Positions 22,715 to 32,994 are shown, numbered from the stretch's first letter. The stretch: DNA of 64,000 nt from Homarus americanus (GCF_018991925.1 NW_024756966.1:737501-801500); one strand, 5' to 3'. Translations and numbers: made by a program. Notes: generated by a model not told the origin, from the sequence alone.

Positions 22715-22934
22715 GCGCGCACCCACACCCACTCCTCCTCTACCCTCACTCCTACCCCCACTCCTACCCACAATCCTACCCACTCCTCCTATCCACATCT
22801 ACCCACCTCTACCTCCACTCCTACCCACATCTACCCACACTCCTACCCACTTCTACTCCCACTCCAACCCTTCTACCCCCACTCACTGACGCCTCATCTA
22901 CCCACTCACAACATCACTCACCCACTCATACGGA

Positions 22935-22996
<62 letters not shown>

Positions 22997-23075
22997 TCAC
23001 ACCACTCACCACCACCTCACTCACTCACTCACCACTCACACACACACACACACACACACTCACACACACACACAC
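22715..23075. repeat. CCCACTCCTAC tract and (CA)n microsatellite
   Basis: CCTACCCACTCC words (22730-22900) lead into a CA run (22937-22992) and further imperfect CA/CTCA DNA to 23075. The Thr/His/Pro frames are translations of this. Confidence 0.93.
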
Positions 23076-23079
23076 ACTA

Positions 23080-23420
23080 ATCTCCATGAAGCACCAAATT
23101 CACAAACTTTATAATATTATCTCGTACGTTAAAGCAAATGACCCGTGACTAACTATTGCCTCCCTTCATTATCATTCTCAAGACCAACTTTCCCCCAATG
23201 AACCCGACCTCTTAAATAATTACTAATACATATTTTATAATAGTTCACCAACACGGTATAATATTATTACTACAGAACATTATATATTATTTGACGTAGG
23301 TGCTAATGTTACCAAGTATTGTGTATTTATTTATTGTCAGGCTTAGTATATACTGTACCTAACCTAACGTTGAAAGTCTATGATTAATAAAGGATATATT
23401 AGTTATAAATGATTTATTCC
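23080..23420. other. AT-rich unique DNA, no gene seen
   Basis: No tandem structure or plausible exon. Confidence 0.5.
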
Positions 23421-23431
23421 GTTATCACATT

Positions 23432-23486
23432 AAGGTTAGGTCAGGTCAGGTCAGGTTAGGTCAGGTCAGGTTAGGTTAGGTCAGGC
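23432..23486. repeat. TTAGG/TCAGG pentamer array
   Basis: Ten or eleven tandem GGTTA and GGTCA units. The T-to-C change in about half of the units marks drift of an interstitial telomere-like run. Confidence 0.9.
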
Positions 23487-23795
23487 GGGAGGTGTCCTGG
23501 AGCCGCCTCGCCCACACCTCCGCTGTGTTGCTCACCTCCGCTCACCTGCAATCAGTGGTGGGTGAATTTAACGACCCTGAGAGGCACACTGCACCCCTCA
23601 CCTGTGTGTACACCTGGCGTAAGGCTCATAATCCCTCACCACCTAGAGTCTCACCTGTTGTTCTTCTGATCTAAATGTTGGAGTTTTTATTTTTTGTAAG
23701 CTACGTTTAGTCACTCACCCTCCCTAAATTCCTACCTTTCTTGACCTAATTGATAAGGTTTTCCGCATGTGGGGGATACGCTTTTTTTTTATATT

Positions 23796-23892
23796 GGAGC
23801 ACCTGAAGATTAGATACCCAAGCTTATTTCACCTGATGATTATTATATACCCTAACGCTACTTCCGGGACCTAACCTAACTCCCCCAGGTAA
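23796..23892 (+). mobile_element. Palindromic TTAGG-core element, left arm
   Basis: GGAGCACCTGAAGATTAGAT, AGCTTATTTCACCTGATGAT and ACCCTAACGCTAC follow in order, then CCTAACCTAA and CCCCCAGGTAAC, the start of the opposite arm. It is one of the best matches to the shared arm sequence. Confidence 0.8.
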
Positions 23893-23902
23893 CATTCATG
23901 TG

Positions 23903-23965
23903 TATGTGTGTGTGTGTGTGTGTGTGTGTCTGTGTGTGTGTGTGTTAGTGTGTGTGTGTGTGAGT
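23903..23965. repeat. (GT)n microsatellite, interrupted
   Basis: GT runs with CTG and TAG interruptions. Confidence 0.95.
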
Positions 23966-24154
23966 GTGTTGGTGCGTGGAGGGTCGTGCGATTGTCCCAT
24001 ATTTCACATTTATCGGTGGGAGTCATACAGCATCTGGTGGGAGAAAGGAGACAGTGTGAGGGTCAGGGCGGAGGTCGGTCTTATCACAACACAGAAAATG
24101 TTACCAAAGTAGAATACATTAGACAATAAGCTGCATTGTTCTTACGAGGGAAGG

Positions 24155-24260
24155 TATGAGTATTACTATTATTATTATTATTATTATTATTTATTGTTTA
24201 TTGTTTTTGTTTTATTATTATCATTTTTAGTAGTATTATTATTTGTTTATTTATTTGGAT
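24155..24260. repeat. (TTA)n microsatellite
   Basis: TTA triplets at 24163-24190 followed by TTTATT drift. Confidence 0.9.
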
Positions 24261-24332
24261 GATATGACCTAATGACTTACTTCTCAGGTGTCATGATTAG
24301 GGTCTGTCAAAAGGTGAGAATCAGGCCTTTAT

Positions 24333-24333
<1 letters not shown>

Positions 24334-24381
<48 letters not shown>

Positions 24382-24509
24382 TGTGTGTGTGGAAGAAAAC
24401 AACTAAGCTTTACCCGACATAACAACATACACCCGCAATCAATTCCTCGGTGCGTCATCTACCTCGGCTAAAAAAGGTAATTACGATTATTTTAGTGAGC
24501 ATGTCGGCC

Positions 24510-24552
<43 letters not shown>
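24334..24552. repeat. (GT)n and (CA)n microsatellites in opposite phase
   Basis: GT run at 24335-24391 and complementary CA run at 24514-24551, about 120 bp apart. They could pair as a long hairpin in single strands. Confidence 0.95.
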
Positions 24553-24555
<3 letters not shown>

Positions 24556-24966
24556 GCTATCACAATATTAACACGTCGAGGTCCGTAGTGTTGTGACTGG
24601 GAGGCGAGATGTGTACCTGATTAACTCTTTATATTTTTGATGTTGTAAACGCCCAGGTGACGTGAATATTAAAACACTCCTATGATGAATTGTGTCTGTA
24701 TGTGTGTATATTGGAGTTGGGTTCTTTTTTATTTACTGGGGGAATTAGTTTATGTAAATTTAAATAGAGAGAGGTTTAAGATAGGAGTGTCTTATTTTGT
24801 TTGGTAGTTTAAGTTATCAGTTTTATTATTATTATTTATATTTTCATTATTATTATTATTATTATTAGTTATAAGAAAATTAAGTATTTATGTATTTAAA
24901 TCTTATCAAATCAAACTTCATATAGAATTGAGTGTTGAGATATTCATTTGGAGAAGTTGGTGTTTA

Positions 24967-24970
<4 letters not shown>

Positions 24971-25002
<32 letters not shown>

Positions 25003-25018
25003 TGTATGTATGTATGTA
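24971..25018. repeat. (TATG)n microsatellite
   Basis: About eleven TATG units. The MITE at 25019 begins exactly at its right edge, which suggests insertion at a TA within the repeat. Confidence 0.96.
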
Positions 25019-25175
25019 CTATCGTGGACAAAAGTTCGTTCCCTCCAAAACTGAAGCAGTATCGACCCCAAATGAGACACAACAGCACACCCGCACACAG
25101 TCAGGGTAAGTCAGTTCGGAGACTCATTCCTGTGACTCAGTTCCACCACAGGGACCGAACTTTTCTCCACGATAG
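25019..25175. mobile_element. Tc1-like MITE with 25-bp terminal inverted repeats
   Basis: The left end (25019-25043) contains CTATCGTGGACAAAAGTTCG and the right end (25151-25175) is its inverse with two mismatches. The ends are flanked by TA on both sides (25017-25018 and 25176-25177), the target duplication of Tc1/mariner elements. GTGGNCAAAAGT is a common Tc1-type terminus. At 157 bp with no coding capacity it is a non-autonomous copy. Family placement is inference from the ends. Confidence 0.85.
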
Positions 25176-25179
25176 TACA

Positions 25180-25690
25180 TGTAAGTTAATATTATATAAA
25201 CACGACTTCAAAAGCGGAAATGCTCTCGATTATTCATTTCTAGATGATTGTTAATAAGGAAATAACTCACAGGAGGTAAAATTATGCAAATGTGATGTGT
25301 GAATATAAGTCTATCTATAATCCCCAGAAATTATAGACTTGATGAAAGTTTTGTATAAATATTAGTTTAATCCTCGTGGTTGAGTTCCCAGAATACTCAA
25401 AGGTCAAGACGAAGAAGAAGAAATAAAAATGAAGAAAACTTGTCAACACCTTTACCTGTATTGGCCAAATATGCAAATTAGAGTCTTTAAGTGGTGAGCC
25501 CCAAACACCACCAAATTTCGAGGCTGTGTGATTAGCTGAACAGATTGTTTTCGCCAACTAGCTTGTCTGTTGGAGTCTTAAGAGTGAGATTTGTAGCCCC
25601 CACTGCGTCAATCACCACGCCAACGTCTTGACCCCCCCACCTCAAATCACCACATCAACACGTAGCCCACTATCCCCAACTACCACACCA
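25180..25690. other. Unique DNA, no gene seen
   Basis: Mixed AT-rich DNA. A minus frame of 80 codons (25315-25557) has no recognisable feature. Confidence 0.5.
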
Positions 25691-25698
25691 CCGCTTCG

Positions 25699-25775
25699 TG
25701 ATGTGGGTTCGATTCCTGGTCTTCGGAGTAGGGAGAGTCCATGATGAGGGTTCGAATCCTGGTCGTTGGGTGGGA
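25699..25775 (+). repeat. Duplicated GGTTCGANTCC block
   Basis: GATGTGGGTTCGATTCCTGG at 25700 and GATGAGGGTTCGAATCCTGG at 25743 lie 43 bp apart. Each contains a match to the RNA polymerase III B box (GGTTCGANTCC). No tRNA fold or convincing A box is visible upstream, so it may be a fragment of a tRNA-derived SINE. Confidence 0.5.
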
Positions 25776-25779
25776 GGAG

Positions 25780-26460
25780 GAGTATCTTAGGTGTGCCATT
25801 ATTTATGTGTGGGTGTTTTGACGTAAATATTGTGCATTAATCTTGTGAGTTGTTGTGTTTCTGCCCGGGTGTCAGGCTGGTACAGTACAGTCAAAACCAC
25901 TTATAAGCCACACAGACTATTGACTTTGAAATCCCTACCCTGCAACATTGATGGGTCTACCCCCCCCCCCACCCACCCCACCTCCCTACACATATAAAAA
26001 GGTAATTAATCAATAGTCAGTCAAGGCAATGCTTACCCCTGGACAGGTTAATATGGATAGGTGTAAAGCCAGCTCTCACCTAACCATGGTAAAGTGTTCG
26101 TGAGTAAACATTAACCTCACACAGGAGTTAAATATGTGGATAATTAATTTCTTTGGTTAATTCTAGCATATAATTTCACCTGTACTTGTTTATGCCTCTA
26201 TTCTTATAATCACATGTATTGTTGTGTCACTAAATTAATAAAACGAAATCAAACGAGGTGAAATTAATCTGGGGAGTGACACAGACAGACAGACAGGCTG
26301 GCCTTTGGGTAGTGGGTGCTTAAGCTGGGTGTCACCCCTAAGATGTCACCTCGTCTCCGGGTTTTTATAGGTACATATATTTTTTCTTCAGTGTTTACCT
26401 TTTCATTGAACTATGCAGGATATCTCGACCATCTTAGTAGCTACGCCCTCTACCTTGTGT
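25780..26460. other. Unique DNA, no gene seen
   Basis: Contains a C run near 25960 and a CAGA run near 26282. The words GAGGTGAAATTAATCTGGGG at 26256 weakly resemble the right arm of the palindromic element. Confidence 0.45.
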
Positions 26461-26467
26461 ATTTATT

Positions 26468-26690
26468 TAGGTTTGGTTGGGTTGGGTTTGGTTGGGTTGG
26501 GTTGGGTTTGGTTTGGTTGGGTTGGGTTGGGTTTGGTTAGGTTGGGTTTAGTTGGGTTTGGTTTGGTTGGGTTTGGTTAGGTTGGGTTGGGTTTGGTTGG
26601 GTTTGGTTGGGTTTGGTTTGGTTAGGTTTGGTTTGGTTGGGTTGGGTTTGGTTGGGTTGGGTTTGGTTTGGTTGGGTTGGGTTTGGTAAT
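26468..26690. repeat. Pentamer TTGGG/TTGGT array
   Basis: About 44 tandem pentamers of GGTTG, GGTTT and occasional GGTTA. Pentamer phase is kept throughout, so this looks like a TTAGG-type array converted to TTGGG/TTTGG. The Asn/Gln/Pro/Thr minus frame is its translation. Confidence 0.93.
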
Positions 26691-26754
26691 CGAGAGAGAA
26701 CATGAGTTAATCTACCCTTCCCCAACCAACCATGAATACGATGAGCTAATCTAC

Positions 26755-26870
26755 TGTTTTATTTGAGTACTGTGAGTTAATGTTTTGAGTAGTTATAGTG
26801 ATTTGCCTCGAAACCTCCTGAGTACTATTGAATTAAGTTGAGTACGATTGAATTAAGATGCTATACAAGT
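26755..26870. repeat. GAGTACNNTGAATTAA words
   Basis: GAGTACTGTGAGTTAA, GAGTACTATTGAATTAAG and GAGTACGATTGAATTAAG follow each other. They resemble repeats near 10.4 and 17.8 kb. Confidence 0.55.
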
Positions 26871-26874
26871 GGTT

Positions 26875-27060
26875 AATTCATGGTCATCAAGGTTAAAATC
26901 ATCGTCTAGGTTAAATCATCGTCTTCAAGTTATATCATCGTCTTCAGGGTTAAAATCATCGTCTACAGGGGGTTGAATTCGTCGTCTTCAGGGTTAAAAT
27001 CATCGTCTACAGGGGGTTGAATTCGTCGTCTTCAAGGGTTAAAATCATCGTCTTCAAAGA
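26875..27060. repeat. TCATCGTCTTCAGGGTTAAA repeat
   Basis: About seven copies of a 20-24 bp unit. One pair is a 50-bp duplication (TCATCGTCTACAGGGGGTTG and its flank, at about 26955 and 27000). Confidence 0.9.
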
Positions 27061-27287
27061 GGTCAATTATATTCAGAAGACGTCAAAACACCAACTCATA
27101 TACAATTTATATATATATTATTTTACAGAATCTTTATATACAATCTCTCTTACTTGTATATATTTAATAATGTCAAGATACTCTATTAAAATTATTAGTC
27201 TAGGATGAACAAGGACTACTTTATGTCACCCTGGGGAAAAAAAACAGCCCACACTCGTAAGATGCCTCCATCAGTCAGGTCAGGGAA

Positions 27288-27335
27288 GATGTATGTATGT
27301 ATGTATGTATGTATGTATGTATGTATGTATGTATA
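27288..27335. repeat. (TATG)n microsatellite
   Basis: About eleven TATG units. Confidence 0.96.
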
Positions 27336-27654
27336 CCATCCCTAATTCTATGTTATCTTAGTGGCCACACCCTAACCTCACCTGTATATAATTAATTAGA
27401 AATAACAGGTAAATTAATTGAACGTGATAATTAATATTTTCAGGTGTTTTAATTATTTTGTTCACACCTTCCTTCTCTTCATACGGCCATTACTAGTACT
27501 TCTCGTACCGTACAGTCCTCATTGTCGTGTACGGTCGTCATATTACATTAACGTGTGGTATCTTGTGTTATATTGTATGTCACGTCACGTTTGTTATCCT
27601 TCATGGAAAGATATTTGTTGATCTTTCAGTCAGGATATCATAGATAAATGGTGA

Positions 27655-27800
27655 TTGTTTAGTTAGGTCATCAGTGCAGATTACGTCATCATTAGTACAG
27701 GTTACGTCATCAGTATGGGTTACGTCATCAATACAGGTTACGTCATCAGTACAGGTTACGTCATCATTATAGGTTACGTCATCATTATAGGTTAGTCGGG
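27655..27800 (+). repeat. 18-bp GGTTACGTCATCANTACA repeat with CRE-like sites
   Basis: Six near-regular copies each contain TTACGTCAT, the reverse of ATGACGTAA, a CREB/ATF-type site. Spacing between sites is about 18 bp for most. Regulatory function is inference; the sequence shows only the clustered sites. Confidence 0.8.
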
Positions 27801-27941
27801 GGATAGATTTAATCTTTTATGAAGAATTGTTGGGGAAAAAAATCTCACTTCATCTCGGTAAAGAAAAAAACAACAACAACAGAAAGATGTATGGGTGTGT
27901 CTATGTCATGTTGTTGTTTGTTGTTGTTTACTTTGTTTACT

Positions 27942-28530
27942 TTTAATTGAGTCTTGATGCATAGTCGCCGCCTTATTTGTTGTCACGCCATCTACTACTC
28001 CTGGTTATAATTGACAATGATAAAGGTAAACTAATTAAGGTGAATAAGTACCAGGTAATTACCACAACTCATTATCTCTCCTCCTAGTTGTTTACTCTCT
28101 GGGTTGAGTCATGGGTTATAATCGCCGCCATCTTGTAAGTCACACCCTCTCACTTCCTTGTTTATAATTGGATGAGAGAAAGATCGTTAAATATATTACG
28201 CTTAACCTAAATCTTACCTAAACTAAATTTTACCTGACCTAAATTTTACTTGACCTAAACCTAACTATAAAAACATATTTCTTTTAACTCTTCACAGTAA
28301 AAGTCATGGCGGCCATCTTTGTAGACACACCCTCACCTCTTCCTGTAGTTAAGGAGGAAAATATAAATAAATGAAAATGAGAGGATAAAGAGAGAGAAAA
28401 AAAGGTAGAGAAATGTCCAACAAAACGTATAAATAATTGGAGTCTTAACCCTTTCATTGAGACATGGAACACAATCGCAGCGGCCATCTTTGTAGACACA
28501 CCCTCTCGCCCTCTCCTTGTGTATATGGAA
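27942..28530. repeat. Diverged 150-185 bp repeat with YY1-like core
   Basis: Four diverged copies carry a GCCGCC(ATCTT)-type core followed by GT(A)GACACACCCTC and a CCT(T)GTTTATA- or CCTTGTGTATA-type segment. Cores lie at about 27967, 28122, 28307 and 28482. The second core reads AAGATGGCGGC on the minus strand, a perfect match to the YY1 consensus. An AT-rich spacer with TTTACCTAAAC words separates copies two and three. Confidence 0.7.
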
Positions 28531-28679
28531 AGGAGAAATAAAATAAATGTTCAAGTAAAAATAACTAAATGAATACAAAAATGGAACGAGAAACACCAAA
28601 ATCTATGTAATGATGAATTGAAAAAAAAAGTATGTGTTTAAAATTCTACAAATCTGATTCATTTTATTCGATTATGTTG

Positions 28680-29395
28680 TCACTGACTTCATTATGATGT
28701 AGGAGGGGTGGGGGTGGGGTGGGGAGAAGGGAGGTAGGGTAGGAGGAATAGTGGGGAGGCATGGGGAGAAAGAGAAGTAGGATTGAAAGAGGTGGGAGGA
28801 AGGAGAAGGAAGTAAGAAGGACAGTGAGGAGGAAGGGGAGGAAGAAATGTGGGGGATTAATGGGGGAAGGAAGGAAATGGGGGGGAGTTGAGGTTATCTC
28901 CCCCTTCCCTCCCCCACCCCCTTTCCTCCCCTGGGTGGTGTCCCTGGTAGAGTCTGGCCAACGTGTGGATGTTGGGGAGCCGAGTGCAACGTGTAAACAC
29001 ATACGCCCAGCCCACCCACGATAGACTGCCGTGTGGGGAGGAGAGCAGGGGGGTGGAGAGAGAAGAGATGTATATGGGGAGGATAGGGGAGAAGAGCTGT
29101 GTGTGGGGAGATTAGTATACTGTTTTGGGAGATGTTTTAGGGAGAAAGAGCGTAGTGGGGAGATAAGGGTTAAGTGCAATGGGGAGATGAGGAGGTGTGG
29201 GTCGGGAGGAATTTGAGCTGCAAGGGTGAAGTGGTTATGCAGTGGAGGGGAGTAGATGGAGGGGGGAGGGTAATGGAGGAAGATAGAAGTGGGGGTAAGA
29301 AGAGTTGACAGTGGAAGGGGGAGGGGAGAAAGGCGAGGGAAGGAGGGAAGATCGTAATAGACACAGGGAAGGGGGAGGGGAGGGCTGTCACAGTA
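28680..29395. repeat. Purine/G-rich GGGGAG tract
   Basis: Long GGAGG, GGGGAG and GAAGGA words with a C-rich inversion at 28895-28930 that could pair with the flanking G-rich DNA. Low-complexity frames on both strands are not genes. Confidence 0.7.
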
Positions 29396-29435
29396 TCAAC
29401 ATGTATACGAGCATTTGTTTGTGTGAATAGAAAGG

Positions 29436-29482
29436 AGAAGTGTGTGTGTGTGTGTGTGTATGTGCATGTGTGTGTGTGTGTA
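29436..29482. repeat. (GT)n microsatellite, interrupted
   Basis: GT runs with an ATGTGCAT interruption. Confidence 0.94.
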
Positions 29483-29751
29483 ATTTATTAGTTTATTTTG
29501 AGTGTGTACACTTTTGAACATGTGATTGTATATCCATATGGACGTGCCATTGTGTGTACTTATGAATAATGTGTCATTGTGTATGCATCGGAATTTCCTG
29601 ATGTACACATAAGAACGTATGGATGTGTACACCATATGAACGTGTGAATGGCATTCCTCCCGTCACTTGTATACAGCGTGAGGATCTCTTCCACCCTCAG
29701 AAGGGACCTGCAGTGTGCTAGTTCTCAGAAACGTTTACTCGGGAGGTACCG

Positions 29752-29815
29752 GATCACCTGAACTATCGCCCTCCAGTTCATTTCACATGAAGATTAATCA
29801 CCCTAACCTAACCTT
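29752..29815 (+). mobile_element. Palindromic TTAGG-core element, left arm (diverged)
   Basis: GGATCACCTGAA, CCAGTTCATTTCACATGAAG and ATTAATCACCCTAACCTAAC occur in the element's order, ending in CCTAA units. The AAGATTAGACACC part is degraded. Confidence 0.65.
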
Positions 29816-29817
29816 CT

Positions 29818-30012
29818 CACTCTCCCCCCTTCTTCATCTTTCTCCCCACCCCCATCCTTCCTCCCCACCCTCCCCCATTCTTCCTCTTCTCCCCCATCCT
29901 TCCTCTTCCTTGCTACTCTCCTCCCTATTCCTCCCCACAGTCCCTACATCTTCCCTCTTCCTCCCTCCCCCTTCCCCCTCCCTTACCTTCCCACTCACCC
30001 CCTTACCTCCCC
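29818..30012. repeat. C-rich CCTTCCTC tract
   Basis: Polypyrimidine on the + strand with TCCTCCCCACCC words. Confidence 0.75.
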
Positions 30013-30150
30013 TAGGGTGGCGTGGCGGGGTGTACCTGTAGCGGAGCCGTAATCTTGTGAGTGTAATGTTAGCAGCCGAGTGTTGATGGTATACTGTAAA
30101 CAAGACGGCCACCCACGCCTTCTTCCTCCCTCGGTCTGCCAGCTGCCCCT

Positions 30151-30190
<40 letters not shown>
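30151..30190. repeat. (TC)n microsatellite
   Basis: Perfect TC run. Confidence 0.95.
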
Positions 30191-30192
<2 letters not shown>

Positions 30193-30624
30193 TGTTGTTC
30201 CCTTTGCTATTTTTGTTGCTTTGTTTTTCTTTTGCTTCTTTTATTGTTACTGTGGGTGGATGGATGGTCTCGTGGTATGACATGTCCCTGGTGATGGTAG
30301 GGGTGATGGTGTTGATAGCAGTAGTAGTAATAGTAGTAGTAAGAAGAGGTGATGGTGATTGTAAGTAGTGAAGATAGTGTATTGTGCCTTCCTTCTTACC
30401 AGGACTGTAACTGTATCGAAAACACACGATACAACCTGAATACCAATACCCCTTCCACACACACACACACACACAGAATTATGGGAGCTTGTACCCTACC
30501 TTCCTCAAACGTCAATATTGTCACCCATTCTTCACCCTCATAACCGGCCTAGACTATACCACCAAGACGCCTTAACTTGATTGATATATTTTAATTTTTT
30601 TTTACCTTCTACCTTTTGTGTGTA

Positions 30625-31590
30625 CGGTAGATGGGTGAGGTGGGTGGGTGACGTGTGTGGACGGTGGGTGAGGTGTGAGGTAGATGGATGAGGTGGGTGG
30701 GTGACGTGTGTGGACGGTGGGTGAGGTGTGAGGTAGATGGATGAGGTGGGTGGGTGGGTGACGTGTGTGGACGGTGGGTGAGGTGTGAGGTGGTGGATGA
30801 GGTGGTTGGGTGACTGTGTGATTTGTGGTGACGGTGGACGGTGGTGAGGTGTGAGTAGATGGATGAGGTGGGTGGGTGACGTGGAGGTGGGTGAGGTGTG
30901 AGGTAGATGGATGAGGTGGGTGGGTGAGTGTGGACGGTGGTGGGTGAGGGGAGGATGAGGGGGTGGGTGACGTGTGGACGGTGGTGAGGTGAGGTAGATG
31001 GATGAGGTGGGTGGGTGAGTGTGTGGGACGGTGGGGTGGGTGAGGTAGATGGATGAGGTGGGTGGGTGACGTGTGGACGGTGGTGAGGTGTGAGGTAGAT
31101 GGATGAGGTGGGTGGGTGACGTGTGTGACGGTGGGTGAGGTGAGGTAGATGGATGAGGTGGGTGGGTGTGTGTGTGGACGGTGGGTGGTGTGGGGGGTGG
31201 GTGAGGTGTGAGGATGGATGAGGGTGGGTGACGTGTGTGACGGTGGGTGGAGGGAGGTAGATGGATGAGGTGGGTGGGTGACGTGTGTGGTGGGTGGGGT
31301 GAGGTGGAGGTGATGGATGGGTGGTGGGGACGTGTGGACGGTGGGTGAGGTGTGGGAGATGGATGAGGTGGGTGGGTGACGTGTGTGACGGTGGGTGAGG
31401 TAGATGGATGAGGTGGGTGGGTGACGTGTGGGACGGTGGGTGAGGTGGAGGTAGATGGATGAGGTGGGTGGTGACGTGTGGACGGTGGGTGAGGTGTGAG
31501 GTAGATGGATGAGGTGGTGGGTGACGTGTGTGGACGGTGGGTGAGGTGTGAGGTAGATGGATGAGGTAGTTGAGGTGTGTGGAGGTGTTG
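30625..31590. repeat. 53-bp GGTGGGTGACGTGTGTGGAC minisatellite
   Basis: About 18-19 tandem copies, each also containing GGTGGGTGAGGTGTGAGG and TAGATGGATGAGG. The first three copies (30640-30790) are nearly perfect; the middle of the array (30790-31330) is ragged with many small deletions; the last copies are clean again. Two long Pro/Thr/Ser/His frames on the minus strand run through it only because the unit lacks stops there. Confidence 0.97.
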
Positions 31591-31689
31591 GATCATTCAT
31601 GTTAATGGGGAATTGATATGACGGGTCATCCCATCGTAGAAGTATTGTGTTGGTACTATTGAGTGATCGGGTGAGGTTCTGTGTCACCA

Positions 31690-32135
31690 CCTACCCACCA
31701 AGTCACCAGTTTATGGTTATGGAGGTGTGGTTAGTGATGGTAATTATAGTTGGTAGGGTTGGTTATGATGGTGGTGGTAGTTGTGGTAGTTTTCCATTTG
31801 TTTATCGTTAGCAGAAACAATACAGCAGTGTGTGTGAGACCTCCCTCCCTCTCCCACACTCCAGCGCCTCAGATTCAGGATTCTCAAAGATTCGAAGGTA
31901 AGGTTTTTATCTGAATTCAGTTTAAAGGAACGAAAATATATCTACTAAAGTCATAATATCTTAAGTGTAGTTATGGCACCATCTAGTTCACGTCGACTAT
32001 ATAAGGATAATTTTACATAAGAAAGAGAAGGAATTACAGCCTTATGAATTAGCTGTTTTAATGCTGTTATCGTGTTGGGTTAGGTTAGGTTTTTATTGTT
32101 ATCGTGTTAGTATTTATCAGACATTTATTACCTAT
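31690..32135. other. Unique DNA, no gene seen
   Basis: Single-copy DNA. GATTCTCAAAGATTCGAAGG near 31880 resembles the stretch near 4850. A short TTAGG run lies at 32078-32092. Confidence 0.45.
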
Positions 32136-32201
32136 ATATGTGTGTGTGTGTGTGTGTGTAGAGCAACATTACGACTCAGTCTCTTGCATAACTTCATATG
32201 A

Positions 32202-32340
32202 TCACCTGAAGATAGTCTCAGCTTATTTCACCTGTTGATTAAATCCCCAACGTTACCTGGGGAGTAAGGGTAAGGTTAGGGTGTTTAATCATCAGGTGAA
32301 ATAAACTGGGGTGTCTAATCATCAGGTATTCTCTTAATAA
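32202..32340. mobile_element. Palindromic TTAGG-core element, both arms
   Basis: The left arm (32202-32263) has TCACCTGAAGATAG, AGCTTATTTCACCTGTTGAT and CCCAACGTTACCTGGGGA. The right arm (32271-32327) has TTAGGGTGTTTAATCATCAG, GTGAAATAAACTGGGGTGTC and TAATCATCAGGTA, its reverse complement. The loop is a few bases of GTAAGGGTAAGG. The left end also matches the outer end of other copies. It has no coding capacity. Confidence 0.85.
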
Positions 32341-32685
32341 CACGGCCGTAAAATATCCTCTATACTCAGGTAATAACAGACAAGATAATGAGTTAATACA
32401 CCTGTACGTTACACCTTATACCTGCCTTATATTACACCTTATACCTGCCTTATATTACACCTTATACCTGCCTTACATTGCGCATTATTACCTTCATGAA
32501 TAATCGTAATGAAATAGTAGTCCATTATTGTGTACAGGTGTAATAACAGACGAAGAATATCACGACTTAGCTCACCTGACTCACGGTATACAGGTAAGCT
32601 GGTAATTAGTGACTCCTTACCTCGGAAATACTGTTTGGTATCTATATACTTTAGGTGGTGAATTAACAGCAGGTATATCTTATTA

Positions 32686-32724
32686 TCTAACCTAACCTAA
32701 CCTAACCTAACCTAACCTAACCTG
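32686..32724. repeat. Interstitial CCTAA array
   Basis: Seven perfect CCTAA units. Confidence 0.95.
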
Positions 32725-32773
32725 ACCCACATTACGAGTTAATGGCCGTAAACCTCAGTGGTAATGAAAGGTA

Positions 32774-32994
32774 CAGGGTGTCCAAAAAAGTTTGCATGTC
32801 ATATATCGAGATTTTGAAGAAATTCATTTTTGTACCGGGTGTATCAAAAATTAAATATAGAAAGACTTGAGAAATGTTTAGAAAGTGACTATATATAAGA
32901 CGTAGCATCCGTATGTATGTTGGTAACGTTAGTGTTGAAATAAATGTAAATGGTTGAATTTAGCTATGACTGTGTATTTTTTTGACACACCCTG
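32774..32994. mobile_element. Mariner-type MITE, 221 bp
   Basis: The left end CAGGGTGTCCAAAAAAGT and the inverted right end CAGGGTGTGTCAAAAAAA are matched terminal repeats. TA flanks both sides (32772-32773 and 32995-32996). CAGGGTGTCCCAAAA-type ends with TA duplication are typical of IS630/Tc1/mariner relatives. A third, similar end (ACCGGGTGTATCAAAAATTA) lies inside at 32833-32852, in the same orientation as the left end. No transposase frame is present. Confidence 0.8.

Noticed and set aside
25699..25775. tRNA gene
   Set aside because: B-box-like motifs are present but no cloverleaf or A box could be fitted around them.
30538..31690. Two overlapping minus-strand genes of 352 and 362 codons rich in Pro/Thr/His
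   Set aside because: Both lie in the 53-bp minisatellite in different phases; composition is dictated by the repeat.
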